Positions 27,861-36,134 of a stretch of DNA of 48,271 nucleotides are shown one piece after another (within the stretch, counting starts at the first letter, position 1; each line of letters opens with the position of its first letter). Location: the NCBI GenBank assembly GCA_013373085.1, contig JABXIM010000064.1:1-48271 (forward strand), in the 5' to 3' direction. The position numbers and the translations under genes were made by a program. Source of the stretch: Oceanospirillaceae bacterium. GTDB taxonomy: Bacteria; Pseudomonadota; Gammaproteobacteria; Pseudomonadales; Balneatricaceae. The notes under the pieces are model-generated. The model saw nothing but the letters and a program-made list of their open reading frames with translations. It made no database searches and was not told the origin of the DNA.

Positions 27861-28675
27861 GCCTGGCGCCCTCCCGCCATCAGGTTTAGCCCCAGCAGGG
27901 TCAGAAAGATTGCGATCACCGGCTGCAGCAGCGTCAGCGGCGCTTCCCGCCAGTACGGCATCAGCTCGACCATCATCAGACCGAGTTCCGGCGTCGGTGC
28001 CTGCATGCCGACGCTGACGAAGCCCAGCGCCGCGATTGTCATGACACCGGTCGCCGCGCCGAAGGCCGCCGTCGTCAGCAGCAGTTGCGCGATCTCGGGC
28101 CAAAGATGGCGACGGAACAGATACAGCCGCCCGAAGCCCAGCAACCGCGACGCCTGCACGCCCGGACTCGCCAGCAGGCTGCGGCAGGTGGCGCGCGTCA
28201 GGCGGAAGAACTCGATCCAGAGCACCAGCGTCAGACCGGCGCCGAACGCCAGCGGCCTCGGCGGGATCAGGGCGCTCAGAATCAGCACCAGTAACAGTCC
28301 CGGCAACGCCAGCAGGCTATCGGACACCAGCACCAGCGCGCGGTCGACCCAGCCGCCGCGGGCGGCCGCCAGCACGCCCAGCGCCACCCCGAGGCAGGCA
28401 GCCGCGACCACCGCGACGCCGGCGATCAGCAACGACAGCTGCAGCGCCGCGGCCAGGCGCTGGATCATCGAACGCCCGAGATGGTCGTAACCGAAAGGCG
28501 CCGCCGCATCGGGCGCGCCCAGCGCCTTGAGTAACGACTGCCCGTAGGGGTCGCCCGGCGCCAGCCAGGGTGCCAGCCAGGCAAACAACACCACCGCCAA
28601 CACCAGCAGCGCGCCGACCCGGCGCGACCCGCGCCGGCCCGTTGTTCTCGATAATCTGTCGGTCATGTTCGTCAC
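27857..28675 (-). CDS. ABC transporter permease (DppC/OppC/NikC type)
   Basis: 272-aa inner-membrane protein with an N-terminal helix (VGALLVLAVVLFAWLAPWLA), the DppC-type segment GDPYGQSLLKALGAPDAAAPFGYDHLGRSMIQRL, and five further helices with the EAA-like loop ASRLLGFGRLYLFRRHLWPEI. The start is GTG 28675, overlapping the TGA of the preceding permease; ATG 28666 is an alternative. It forms the channel with the DppB-type partner. Confidence 0.9.
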   Translation of the reverse strand: MTNMTDRLSRTTGRRGSRRVGALLVLAVVLFAWLAPWLAPGDPYGQSLLKALGAPDAAAPFGYDHLGRSMIQRLAAALQLSLLIAGVAVVAAACLGVALGVLAAARGGWVDRALVLVSDSLLALPGLLLVLILSALIPPRPLAFGAGLTLVLWIEFFRLTRATCRSLLASPGVQASRLLGFGRLYLFRRHLWPEIAQLLLTTAAFGAATGVMTIAALGFVSVGMQAPTPELGLMMVELMPYWREAPLTLLQPVIAIFLTLLGLNLMAGGRQA

Positions 28676-29604
28676 CTACCTGTTCCGCGCGGATCGAGCC
28701 GACGCTGCAGAGCGTCATTCAGGGCGTTCAGCAACACGAACGTCAGCCCCATGACCAGCGCGGTGCCCTGTACCATTGGCACGTCGCGCCCGAAGATCGC
28801 GTGCACCAGGCCATGGCCGATACCGGGCCAGCCGAACACGCTTTCGACCACAACGACGCCTTCGACCAGGGTCACGAACTGCAGTCCGAGACAGGTGACC
28901 AGCGGCACCGAGACATTGCGCAGACCATGGCGCCACAGCACCTGGGCGTCGCTGAGCCCCTTCTGACGCGCGAAGCCGTAGAACGGCGACGCCGCCACGG
29001 CCGCCATCGCATCCCGCGCGATGCGTGCCGACAGCGCCGCCAGCCCGAGGGCCAGTGTCAACGCCGGCAGCACGAAATGGCCGGCGCTGCCATGACCCGC
29101 GGCCGGCAGCCATCCGAGCCGCACCGACACCAGCAGGATCAGCAGCAATCCGAGCAGGAACTGCGGCATCGCCCGCAGTCCCGAGGCCAGGACCAGCAAC
29201 CCGCGATCCAGCCAGCCGCCCGGCTTCAAGCCGGCGAGGATGCCAAGCGGCGGCCCGAGCAGCAGCGAAAGCGCCAGCGCCACCGCCGCCAATTGCAGAC
29301 TGGCGCCAAGCTGATGGGTAATTTCGCCGATAACCGACTCGCCGCTGACGAGGGAGGTGCCGAAGTCCAGCCGCACCATATCGGTGAGCCATTGCACCAG
29401 TGCCGGCAGCAACGGGCCGCCGAGGGCCAGCTCTTCCTGCACCAGGCGCACGGCATCGGCGTCGACCAGGTCGTAGCCGTAACGGTGCGCCGCGATGCGC
29501 CAGGCCATGTCCCCCGGCAGCGAACGCATCATGGCGAAGGTCGTCACACCGATAAAGAGCGCCAGCAACAACGCCTGCAGCAGGCGATATCCGGTTGCCG
29601 CCAT
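28672..29604 (-). CDS. ABC transporter permease (DppB/OppB/NikB type)
   Basis: 310-aa inner-membrane permease with six hydrophobic helices. Helix 1 is LLQALLLALFIGVTTFAMMRSLPGD, the standard start of DppB-like proteins, and the EAA loop is FARQKGLSDAQVLWRHGLRNVSVPLVT. The C-terminal VVESVFGWPGIGHGLVHAIFGRDVPMVQG is the most conserved part of the family. ATG 29604 lies 2 bp after the binding-protein stop, with GGAGG inside the end of that gene. Confidence 0.93.
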   Translation of the reverse strand: MAATGYRLLQALLLALFIGVTTFAMMRSLPGDMAWRIAAHRYGYDLVDADAVRLVQEELALGGPLLPALVQWLTDMVRLDFGTSLVSGESVIGEITHQLGASLQLAAVALALSLLLGPPLGILAGLKPGGWLDRGLLVLASGLRAMPQFLLGLLLILLVSVRLGWLPAAGHGSAGHFVLPALTLALGLAALSARIARDAMAAVAASPFYGFARQKGLSDAQVLWRHGLRNVSVPLVTCLGLQFVTLVEGVVVVESVFGWPGIGHGLVHAIFGRDVPMVQGTALVMGLTFVLLNALNDALQRRLDPRGTGR

Positions 29605-29606
29605 CC

Positions 29607-31109
29607 TCAGTCCCTCCAGCTCAGGGCATCGAGGCCGAAATCCCGCTCGAACGGGTCAAGGCGGGCACCGTTCAGCCGCCGCGAGACCGCAGCGGTCTGC
29701 CGGTACCAGGCCACCGGGATCACCGGCAACTCCCGCTGCAGGATCGCCATCGACTCGAAGCGCTGCTGTGCACCACCCTCGCCGCGGGCCAGCCCGCGGA
29801 TCAGCGATTCGAAACGGTCGTGACGCCAGCCCATGGCGCCCCAGTCGCCGCTCGGCGCGTAGTCCTGGAGCAGGGTACCGACCGGGTCCGGCACCAGCGC
29901 GAAATTGCGCGCGAACAGCGCCAGCTCGAGGCTACCGTTCTGATGTCCCTCAGGGATCGCCGACGAATTGGTCGAATGGATCTTTACTTCGACGCCGATC
30001 TGGCGCCACAACTGCTCGAGCACCGTCGCCACCAGCGGCAGTTCGGGCCGGTCGGGATAGGTGGTGAGACTGAGCGAAAAACGTTCGCCGTCGCGTCTCA
30101 GGATGCAGTCCTGCCCCGGTTGCCAGCCCAGCGCCTGCAACAGCGCCTTCGCCGCTTCCGGGTCGTAGCCGGGCGCAGCGGCCTCGGGGTCGTGCCAGAG
30201 CGGTACGCTCGGCGGCAGCAGCTGGTTGGCCGCGGCCTCGTAACGCAGCACGGCCCGGGACAGACCTTCACGGTCGATCGCCAGACTCAGGGCGCGGCGG
30301 GCCCGGCCGTCGGACAGAAAGGGATGTGCGGCGTTCAGCTTGACCAGCAGCGAGCGCGGTAGGGGCGCCGACAACAGCTCCACCGTGGCGCTGCCGGCAA
30401 GTCTTGCGCGGCTGGCCGGATCGAGATTGTAGACCAGATCGGCATTACCGCTCTCGGCCAGCAATGCCCGGCTCTCCGCCCGTCCCACCGCGCGGTAGGT
30501 GGCGCTGCCGATGCGGGCAGGCACTCCCCAGTAATCGTCGAAACGCGCGACCTCAAGACTCATCGGCGGCGTCAGCGAGGTCACGCGATAGGGGCCGGTG
30601 CCGATCAGGGCGCGGACCCGGCCGTCATCGTCATAAGCCGCCGGGGCCAGGATCTGAGAGCGATACTCGGACAGAAATGCCGGCAGCACCGCCAGTGGTT
30701 CGGACAGCTGCACGACCACCGCCCCGGCAACGGCCTCGATCGCCGCGATCGGTGCCTTGTCGAGCAGACCGGGCTTGTCACGGGCGATGCGCAGCGACCG
30801 GGCGGCGGCTTCGGCCGTCAGCGGACTGCCATCATGAAAGTGTACGCCGGAGCGCATCGGGAATTTCCATACAAGCCCGTCCGCCGAGACCGACCATGCC
30901 TGCGCCAGACCGGGCCGCAGCTGGCCGTCGATATCGGCATCGACCAGTGTTTCGGCGATGCCCATACGCTGGAACACCGCGCCGGAAAGGGCCGGATCCG
31001 GCCCCTTGACCTCGAAAGGCGCCACCACGTCGAGCGTACGGTCGCTGCTGGCCGCCGCCGGTCCGGCCAGCGCCAGACACGCCAGGGTTGCTGCTACGAG
31101 CTTTTTCAT
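29607..31109 (-). CDS. ABC transporter family 5 substrate-binding protein
   Basis: 500-aa periplasmic binding protein with a signal peptide (about 1-21, LAGPAAA|SS). It has the SBP_bac_5 features GLAQAWSVSADGLVWKFPMRSGVHFHDGSPLTAE, LIGTGPYRV, RARRALSLAIDREGL and YDPEAAKALLQALGW. Members bind peptides, nickel complexes, opines or glutathione. It heads the operon and its promoter region carries two Zur-box-like palindromes, so uptake of zinc bound to a small ligand is a fair inference; staphylococcal Cnt is a known metallophore importer of this class. No metallophore synthesis gene or TonB receptor lies nearby. Confidence 0.9.
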   Translation of the reverse strand: MKKLVAATLACLALAGPAAASSDRTLDVVAPFEVKGPDPALSGAVFQRMGIAETLVDADIDGQLRPGLAQAWSVSADGLVWKFPMRSGVHFHDGSPLTAEAAARSLRIARDKPGLLDKAPIAAIEAVAGAVVVQLSEPLAVLPAFLSEYRSQILAPAAYDDDGRVRALIGTGPYRVTSLTPPMSLEVARFDDYWGVPARIGSATYRAVGRAESRALLAESGNADLVYNLDPASRARLAGSATVELLSAPLPRSLLVKLNAAHPFLSDGRARRALSLAIDREGLSRAVLRYEAAANQLLPPSVPLWHDPEAAAPGYDPEAAKALLQALGWQPGQDCILRRDGERFSLSLTTYPDRPELPLVATVLEQLWRQIGVEVKIHSTNSSAIPEGHQNGSLELALFARNFALVPDPVGTLLQDYAPSGDWGAMGWRHDRFESLIRGLARGEGGAQQRFESMAILQRELPVIPVAWYRQTAAVSRRLNGARLDPFERDFGLDALSWRD

Positions 31110-31127
31110 CGAACCAATCTCCGATTT

Positions 31128-31150
31128 AAAATGTTATATCATCACAATTC
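31128..31150 (-). promoter_or_regulatory. Zur-box-like palindrome, proximal
   Basis: The plus strand reads AAAATGTTATA, one base, then CATCACAATTC. Against the gammaproteobacterial Zur consensus as I recall it (GAAATGTTATA-N-TATAACATTTC) it matches at 18 of 22 defined positions. It ends 18 bp before the ATG of the binding-protein gene, overlapping or just before the ribosome site, where a repressor would block transcription. Confidence 0.6.
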
Positions 31151-31165
31151 AGAGGCCGCGGACTC

Positions 31166-31188
31166 TATATGTAATAACATAACATTTC
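31166..31188 (-). promoter_or_regulatory. Zur-box-like palindrome, distal
   Basis: The plus strand reads TATATGTAATA, one base, then CATAACATTTC, 18 of 22 matches to the same consensus. Its centre is 38 bp from the centre of the proximal box, so both would lie within one promoter. The stretch is AT-rich compared with its surroundings. Confidence 0.6.
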
Positions 31189-31299
31189 AATCGATTTCCC
31201 ATGGCGTCGAAGGCAGCCTCAGGCGCCGGCACGGCAAACGACAGGGTCGGGGCAGCATGATACACTGCCGCCCTTTGCCTGCAGGAGAGAGTCGTAAAG

Positions 31300-32115
31300 A
31301 TGAAGCTGGTCTCGTTCAACACCAACGGAATACGCGCCCGTCTGCACCAGCTCGAGGCGCTGATCGCGACACAGCAGCCGGACGTCATCGGCATCCAGGA
31401 GACCAAGGTCATTGACGGTGAGTTTCCCGTCGAGGCCATCGAGGCCATGGGCTATCACGTCGAGTTCCATGGCCAGAAGGGACATTACGGCGTTTGCCTG
31501 ATGTCGAAGCAGCCGCCATCGATGCTGCAGAAAGGCTTTCCCGACGACGGCGAGGAGGCCCAGAAGCGGCTCATCATCGGCCGCTACCCCACCCCCGACG
31601 GACGCCAGGTGACGGTCATCAACGGCTACTTCCCGCAGGGCGAAAACATCGCCCATCCGACCAAGTTCCCGGCCAAGCGCAAGTTCTATGCCGACCTGCT
31701 GGCGCACCTGCAGGCGCACTGCGATCCGTCAGAGCTGCTGGTGGTGATGGGCGATCTGAATATTTCCCCGGAGGATATCGATATCGGCATCGGCGAGCCC
31801 AACCGCAAGCGCTGGCTGCGCGACGGCAAGACCAGCTTCCAGCCGGAAGAACGGGAATGGCTGCAGCGACTCAAGGACTGGGGCTTGCAGGATACCTACC
31901 GCGTCGTGCGCCCCAATGACGACGAGCACTTCAGCTGGTTCGATTACCGTAGCCGTGGCTTCGAGCGCGAGCCCAAGCGCGGCCTGCGCATCGACACCAT
32001 CCTCGCCACGGCGCCGCTTTGTGAACTCTGCGCCGACGCCGGCATCGACTACGACGTGCGCGGCATGGAGAAACCGTCGGATCATGCGCCGGTGTGGGCA
32101 ACGTTCGACCTTTAA
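31300..32115 (+). CDS. xthA: exodeoxyribonuclease III
   Basis: Major AP endonuclease and 3'-5' exonuclease of base-excision repair. The 271-aa protein has [22 protein letters not shown], the catalytic metal ligand E34 in [45 protein letters not shown] and the C-terminal [12 protein letters not shown] with the catalytic Asp-His. ATG 31300 has GCAGGAGAGA upstream. It is divergent from the ABC operon, with 190 bp between start codons. Confidence 0.97.
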   Translation: MKLVSFNTNGIRARLHQLEALIATQQPDVIGIQETKVIDGEFPVEAIEAMGYHVEFHGQKGHYGVCLMSKQPPSMLQKGFPDDGEEAQKRLIIGRYPTPDGRQVTVINGYFPQGENIAHPTKFPAKRKFYADLLAHLQAHCDPSELLVVMGDLNISPEDIDIGIGEPNRKRWLRDGKTSFQPEEREWLQRLKDWGLQDTYRVVRPNDDEHFSWFDYRSRGFEREPKRGLRIDTILATAPLCELCADAGIDYDVRGMEKPSDHAPVWATFDL

Positions 32116-32358
32116 GGTGACGCGTGACGAATTGTAGGAGGGGTGGAGCGATGCAACCGCACGGACTTTACGTTTTGCCTCGTGACCCGGGCATCGCGAA
32201 CCCATCATATCGATCGTCGTACAGATCGATTGAGTTCGGGTGGCAACATAGCATCCCGTAAAATGTGGTGTTGGGTCCGCTCCTGCGTCGCTTGACCCAA
32301 CCTACATCGCTCATTTCGCCCGCGGAACGGGCTCCTGCACAGGATCCCCTCTGACCAC
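32116..32358. repeat. intergenic region with dispersed repeats
   Basis: GTAGGAGGGGTGGAGCGATGC (from 32134) is a copy of the AGGAG-GGGTG-AGCG motif, and GTTGGGT (32270-32276) with ACCCAAC (32295-32301) is copy 3 of the inverted repeat. Between them ATCGATCGTCGTACAGATCGAT (32208-32229) forms an imperfect palindrome. No gene is supported; the region joins the convergent xthA and uspE genes. Confidence 0.6.
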
Positions 32359-33294
32359 TCAGCCGTTCACCGGGCTGACATAACCCGGCGGTTTGACCAC
32401 CAGCACGTCGCACTCCAGATCGTCGAGTACCCGTTCGACGGTGCTGCCAAGCAGCAGCCTGTCGACGAAGCCCCGCGCCACCGAGCCCATCACCATCACA
32501 TCGATATCATGTTCGTCGGCGAAACGCGGCAGCGTTTGATGGCTTTCCCCCTTGAGCAGATGCACCTGCTCCCCATCAGGGTCCAGTACCGGCCCCAACA
32601 ATTTGCGCAGTGCTTCGGCATGCTGCTGCGTCACCTGCTTTTGCAGCGCTTCGTAGTCGGTGACCACGTGCTCGTCGAAGATCGCCGACTGCGGCAGCGT
32701 ATGGTAGCTGTGCACGGCATGTAGCCGGCCGTCGGTCAACTCGCACAGCCAGGCGGCATGCTCCAGCAGCGCCCGGTCCAGCTCACCGGGTGATTCGCCA
32801 TCATGAAAGGGATCGACGCAGGCGGCGATGCGCGGTCGTGAGTGCCAGCGGTGCGCCTTGACCATCAGCAGCGGATATCCGCAATCGCGCAGCAACTGCC
32901 AGTCCCGGTGCGCCAGCAGATAGTGCCCGAGCCGGCTGTGCCGTGCGACCTGATGGATCACCAGGTCCGGATCGTAACGCTGCGCCTTGCGGATCACGCC
33001 TTCGGCGTGGTGGCGTTCCCAGGCGACGTCGACGCCGACGTCGAAGCCGCGCCCTTCCAGGGTTTCGGCGATAGTGTCAAGCCGCGCTTCGATATGGCGC
33101 AGGTAGGCATGCTGCGCATGCAGACCGGCTTCATGGTCGAACAACCAGGCATTGCGCAGTGTGACATTGAAGCAGCAGCAGAACAGTTCCACCGCAGCGC
33201 CGGTGCGCTCGGCCAGCCAGACCGCCTTCTCCAACGCCTGGTCGTTGCCCTGTTGCTCTTCGAGATTGACAAGAATCTTGCGTAGCGGCTTCAT
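32359..33294 (-). CDS. uspE: universal stress protein UspE-like, tandem Usp domains
   Basis: 311-aa cytoplasmic protein with two Usp domains (about 1-145 and 155-305). Domain 1 begins MKPLRKILVNLEEQQGNDQALEKAVWLAERTGA; domain 2 ends VMGSVARGFVDRLLLGSTVERVLDDLECDVLVVKPPGY, which has the G-x2-G-x9-G-S/T ATP-binding type pattern. The double-domain layout and final KPPGYVSPV match UspE of E. coli. ATG 33294 has GGAGACAGT just upstream. A TACAG-TTATT-CTGTA palindrome (33311-33325) lies right before the gene. Divergent from the GGDEF gene. Confidence 0.92.
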   Translation of the reverse strand: MKPLRKILVNLEEQQGNDQALEKAVWLAERTGAAVELFCCCFNVTLRNAWLFDHEAGLHAQHAYLRHIEARLDTIAETLEGRGFDVGVDVAWERHHAEGVIRKAQRYDPDLVIHQVARHSRLGHYLLAHRDWQLLRDCGYPLLMVKAHRWHSRPRIAACVDPFHDGESPGELDRALLEHAAWLCELTDGRLHAVHSYHTLPQSAIFDEHVVTDYEALQKQVTQQHAEALRKLLGPVLDPDGEQVHLLKGESHQTLPRFADEHDIDVMVMGSVARGFVDRLLLGSTVERVLDDLECDVLVVKPPGYVSPVNG

Positions 33295-33436
33295 ACTGTC
33301 TCCAGCAGGCTACAGTTATTCTGTAACTCCGCGACCGCCGTTCCGGCACGGAGTCGGAAAATCCGGCAGTTCCCGCTCCCGCGGGGCACGCCGGTCTGCT
33401 AGGATCACCAGGATACATGCTAAGGATAGTGCGCCC

Positions 33437-34708
33437 GTGCCCATTGATCTGCTCCGGATTCTGATCGCGCCGCTGCTGCTGCTCGCCGGCATGGGTCTGT
33501 TGCACGGGAACCTGTTGCAGCTTTCGCCAGAGCTGCACCTGCTGCTCGCCGCTCTGCCTTACCTGCTCGGCGTCGCCAACCTCCTGCTCGGCTACCTCTT
33601 CAACCAGAGCCGCATTCTGCTCTCGGCACTGAACCTGCTCGCCGGTTACACGTTGATTCGGCACTGCCTGCAGACGCCGCTGGCCCTGCCCGACAACTTC
33701 GTGTTGTTCAGCCTGCTGTCGCTATTGCTGCCGTTCAACCAACTGCTGTTCTGCCTCGCTCCGGAGCATGGCCTGCGCAACCGCAGGTCGCTGATCCTGC
33801 GACTGCTGCCGCTCTCGCCGCTGCCACTGCTCTGGCTGCTGTGGCAGCAGCACTGGCTGGCGCCCTGGCTGGAAAACCTGCCGATGCCGCTGCTCGACAT
33901 GCTGGTGCAGGAACGCTACCTGAGCGCGGGCGCGGCCTGGCTGTGCGGCCTTGCGCTACTGCTCGGCGCACTGGTTTTGCATTTTCGCCGCACCCGCGCC
34001 GACGGCGCCCTGTTCGGCGTTCTGCTGACGCTGCCGGCGCTATTCTTCTGGTTCGACCGTGCACTGATATCGCCGTTACTGTTCACTACCGTGCAACTGA
34101 TGCTGGCGCAGGCCGTGCTGCTGCACTCCCATCAGCTCGCCTTCGTCGACGAACTCACCGGCATCCCGGCGCGACGCGCATTACAGGAGCAGTTGCGCAG
34201 CCTGGGGCGACGCTACACCATTGCGATGATGGATATCGACCACTTCAAGCAGTTCAACGACCGCTACGGCCACGACGCCGGCGACCAGGTCCTGCGCCTG
34301 GTGGCATCGAAGCTGCGTCAGGTTGGCGGCGGGGGCCGGGTGTTCCGCTACGGCGGCGAGGAGTTTACGGTGCTGTTCCGCGGCAAGGGCGAGGAGGATG
34401 TCCTGCCCTATCTCGAGCAGTTGCGGGAAACGATCGCCGGTTATCCGCTGCAGATCCGCAAGCCCGACCGTCCCGAAGACAGTGAACACGGCCGCCAGCG
34501 ACGACAGCGGCGATCGGGAGAACGGCCGGTACAGGTGACAATCAGTATCGGCCTGTGCGAGTGCGGGCCCGCCCACCTCGACAGCGAGACCGTGATGCAG
34601 CAGGCCGACAAGGCACTCTATGCCGCCAAGAAGGCTGGCCGCAACCGCACGATGCCCAGCCACCGCCTGCGCCGACGTAGCCGCCGCGGTCAGTCCGATT
34701 TCGCATGA
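33437..34708 (+). CDS. membrane diguanylate cyclase (GGEEF)
   Basis: 423-aa protein: six or seven hydrophobic helices in residues 1-225 without a recognised sensor fold, then a GGDEF domain with DELTGIPARRALQEQL, MMDIDHFKQFNDRYGHDAGDQVL and the active-site loop FRYGGEEF (GGEEF at 306-310), ending ADKALYAAKKAGRNRT. It should make cyclic-di-GMP. The inhibitory I-site RxxD that usually lies five residues before GGEEF is replaced by glycines (GGGGRVFRY), so product inhibition is probably lost. GTG 33437 is chosen, with AAGGAT ten bases upstream; the open frame beyond it is antisense to uspE. Confidence 0.9.
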   Translation: MPIDLLRILIAPLLLLAGMGLLHGNLLQLSPELHLLLAALPYLLGVANLLLGYLFNQSRILLSALNLLAGYTLIRHCLQTPLALPDNFVLFSLLSLLLPFNQLLFCLAPEHGLRNRRSLILRLLPLSPLPLLWLLWQQHWLAPWLENLPMPLLDMLVQERYLSAGAAWLCGLALLLGALVLHFRRTRADGALFGVLLTLPALFFWFDRALISPLLFTTVQLMLAQAVLLHSHQLAFVDELTGIPARRALQEQLRSLGRRYTIAMMDIDHFKQFNDRYGHDAGDQVLRLVASKLRQVGGGGRVFRYGGEEFTVLFRGKGEEDVLPYLEQLRETIAGYPLQIRKPDRPEDSEHGRQRRQRRSGERPVQVTISIGLCECGPAHLDSETVMQQADKALYAAKKAGRNRTMPSHRLRRRSRRGQSDFA

Positions 34709-34787
34709 ACAGAATTCATTCAACTGCCATCCCTGCCGGCCGCTAAACTGCTGACCTAACAGACGGTTGCAGAATGGAGAGCCCGCC

Positions 34788-35348
34788 ATGGAGATCAATG
34801 CCAACTTTGGCCAGCAGGTATCCGAACTGGCCCGATCGGACAATCGTACCGGGGGGATAGGCAAGGAGGTATCGGCGACGGCGCGCACCAGCAAAGAGCT
34901 GCAAAACCGGGCCCTTCTCGATGCCTCGCTGAATGTCAGTATCGATGCCGGCAACCGCTCGCTGGAGCTGCTCTACCGCACCGCTATCGAAAAGCTCAAC
35001 GAGGTACTGGCGCAAGACATGGGCGCCAACGTGCTGCGTGATGCCCTCGACAGCGACCTGGACGTCAGCCCCGAAGCCACGGCCGACCGCATCCTGACGC
35101 TGTCCACTGCCTATCTGCCACTGTACCTGGAACAGCATCCCGGACAGAATGAAGGCGACGGGCACGCGCAGTTCACCGACCTGATCCGCGACGGTATCGG
35201 GCAGGGGTTCGCCGAAGCCCGGGAAATTCTGCAGGGGCTGGGTGTACTCGAGGGCGATATCGCCGACAATATCGACCGGACCTGGACACTGGTGCAGCTG
35301 GGACTGGATGCCTTTCTGGGCAAAACAGCCGAGGAAGACTCCGTGTGA
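34788..35348 (+). CDS. DUF5610 domain protein
   Basis: 186-aa protein, MEINANFGQQVSELARSDN... with the helical region LLYRTAIEKLNEVLAQDMGANVLRDALDSDLDVSPEATADRIL and ILQGLGVLEGDIADNIDRTWTLVQLGLDAFL, the pattern I recall for DUF5610. Function unknown; no signal peptide or membrane helix. ATG 34788 has GGAGAG seven bases upstream. It starts 79 bp after the GGDEF gene on the same strand, so co-transcription is possible. Confidence 0.8.
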   Translation: MEINANFGQQVSELARSDNRTGGIGKEVSATARTSKELQNRALLDASLNVSIDAGNRSLELLYRTAIEKLNEVLAQDMGANVLRDALDSDLDVSPEATADRILTLSTAYLPLYLEQHPGQNEGDGHAQFTDLIRDGIGQGFAEAREILQGLGVLEGDIADNIDRTWTLVQLGLDAFLGKTAEEDSV

Positions 35349-35447
35349 GGCAACAACGCCTGAGCCCGCTGAACAGTCAAATTGCGGCCGGCAGCGGCCT
35401 GTTTTAGAATCCGAAGATCGCCCCCCTTTTTTTTGCTGGAGACTCCC

Positions 35448-35783
35448 TTGTCGCAACAGGCTTCCGCTTCGGAACGAGCATCGCCCTCGCTGGCCGAGAT
35501 GAAAACCAATGCCGCCGAGGCCGCCAGGCTGATGCGGGCACTGAGTAACGAAAACCGGCTGCTGATCCTGTGCTATCTGCAGGGACGGGAAATGTCGGTG
35601 GGCGAACTCAATCGCAGCCTCGAACTGAGCCAGTCGGCGCTGTCGCAGCACCTGGCCATTCTGCGTAACGACGGATTGGTGAAGACCCGCCGGGAATCCC
35701 AGACCATTTACTATTCCCTGCAGGGCGATCGCGCCACCCGCGTGATCGAAACCCTGCATGCGCTGTACTGCGCAGAGCTCTGA
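35448..35783 (+). CDS. ArsR-family repressor of the BigR/SqrR/YgaV type
   Basis: 111-aa winged-helix repressor: RLMRALSNENRLLILCYLQGREMSVGELNRSLELSQSALSQHLAILRNDGLVKTRRESQTIYYSL. With the TTG start at 35448 (TGGAGA five bases upstream) the cysteines fall at 42 (LLILC) and 108 (LYC), the same positions as the two cysteines of BigR and matching E. coli YgaV. In those proteins they form a disulfide or persulfide bridge and derepress sulfide or oxidative-stress genes. ATG 35499 would give a shorter protein but has no ribosome site. No sulfide-oxidation gene is adjacent; targets are unknown. Confidence 0.88.
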   Translation: MSQQASASERASPSLAEMKTNAAEAARLMRALSNENRLLILCYLQGREMSVGELNRSLELSQSALSQHLAILRNDGLVKTRRESQTIYYSLQGDRATRVIETLHALYCAEL

Positions 35784-35807
35784 CCGCCTTCTCGCCGTTC
35801 GTGCAGA

Positions 35808-36134
35808 TCAGGGCCCGCCGCGCCAGCCAAAGCGTGTCAGCGGCACGCGGCCATGAATGAAACAGACCCCTTCCTCCTCCAGCCGCTGACGCTGCAGCCG
35901 CCCGCCTTCGGAGCCGGCCGGTAACGACAGCTCGCCCCGGGCGTTGATGACCCTATGCCAGGGCAACCGGGAGCCCTCGGGCAACCGGCTCAACACGCGC
36001 CCAACCAGCCGCGCGCGACGCGGCAGCCCCGCCAGTTCCGCCACCAGGCCATAACTGCAGACCCGGCCACGAGGTATTCGCGCCACCACCTGCCAAATCC
36101 GCTCGGCCTCCGTCGGAGCGGCCTCGACGGTCAT
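35808..36134 (-). CDS. alkyltransferase-like protein (ATL)
   Basis: 108-aa protein of the MGMT family with the active-site motif changed from PCHRV to PWHRV (W59), which defines alkyltransferase-like proteins: they bind O6-alkylguanine without repairing it and hand it to nucleotide excision repair. The rest of the fold is conserved (VVARIPRGRVCSYGLVAELAGLP, VGRVLSRLPEGSRLPWHRVINARGEL, QRLEEEGV). ATG 36134 overlaps the elaA stop (ATGA), so it is the second gene of a pair. Confidence 0.92.
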   Translation of the reverse strand: MTVEAAPTEAERIWQVVARIPRGRVCSYGLVAELAGLPRRARLVGRVLSRLPEGSRLPWHRVINARGELSLPAGSEGGRLQRQRLEEEGVCFIHGRVPLTRFGWRGGP

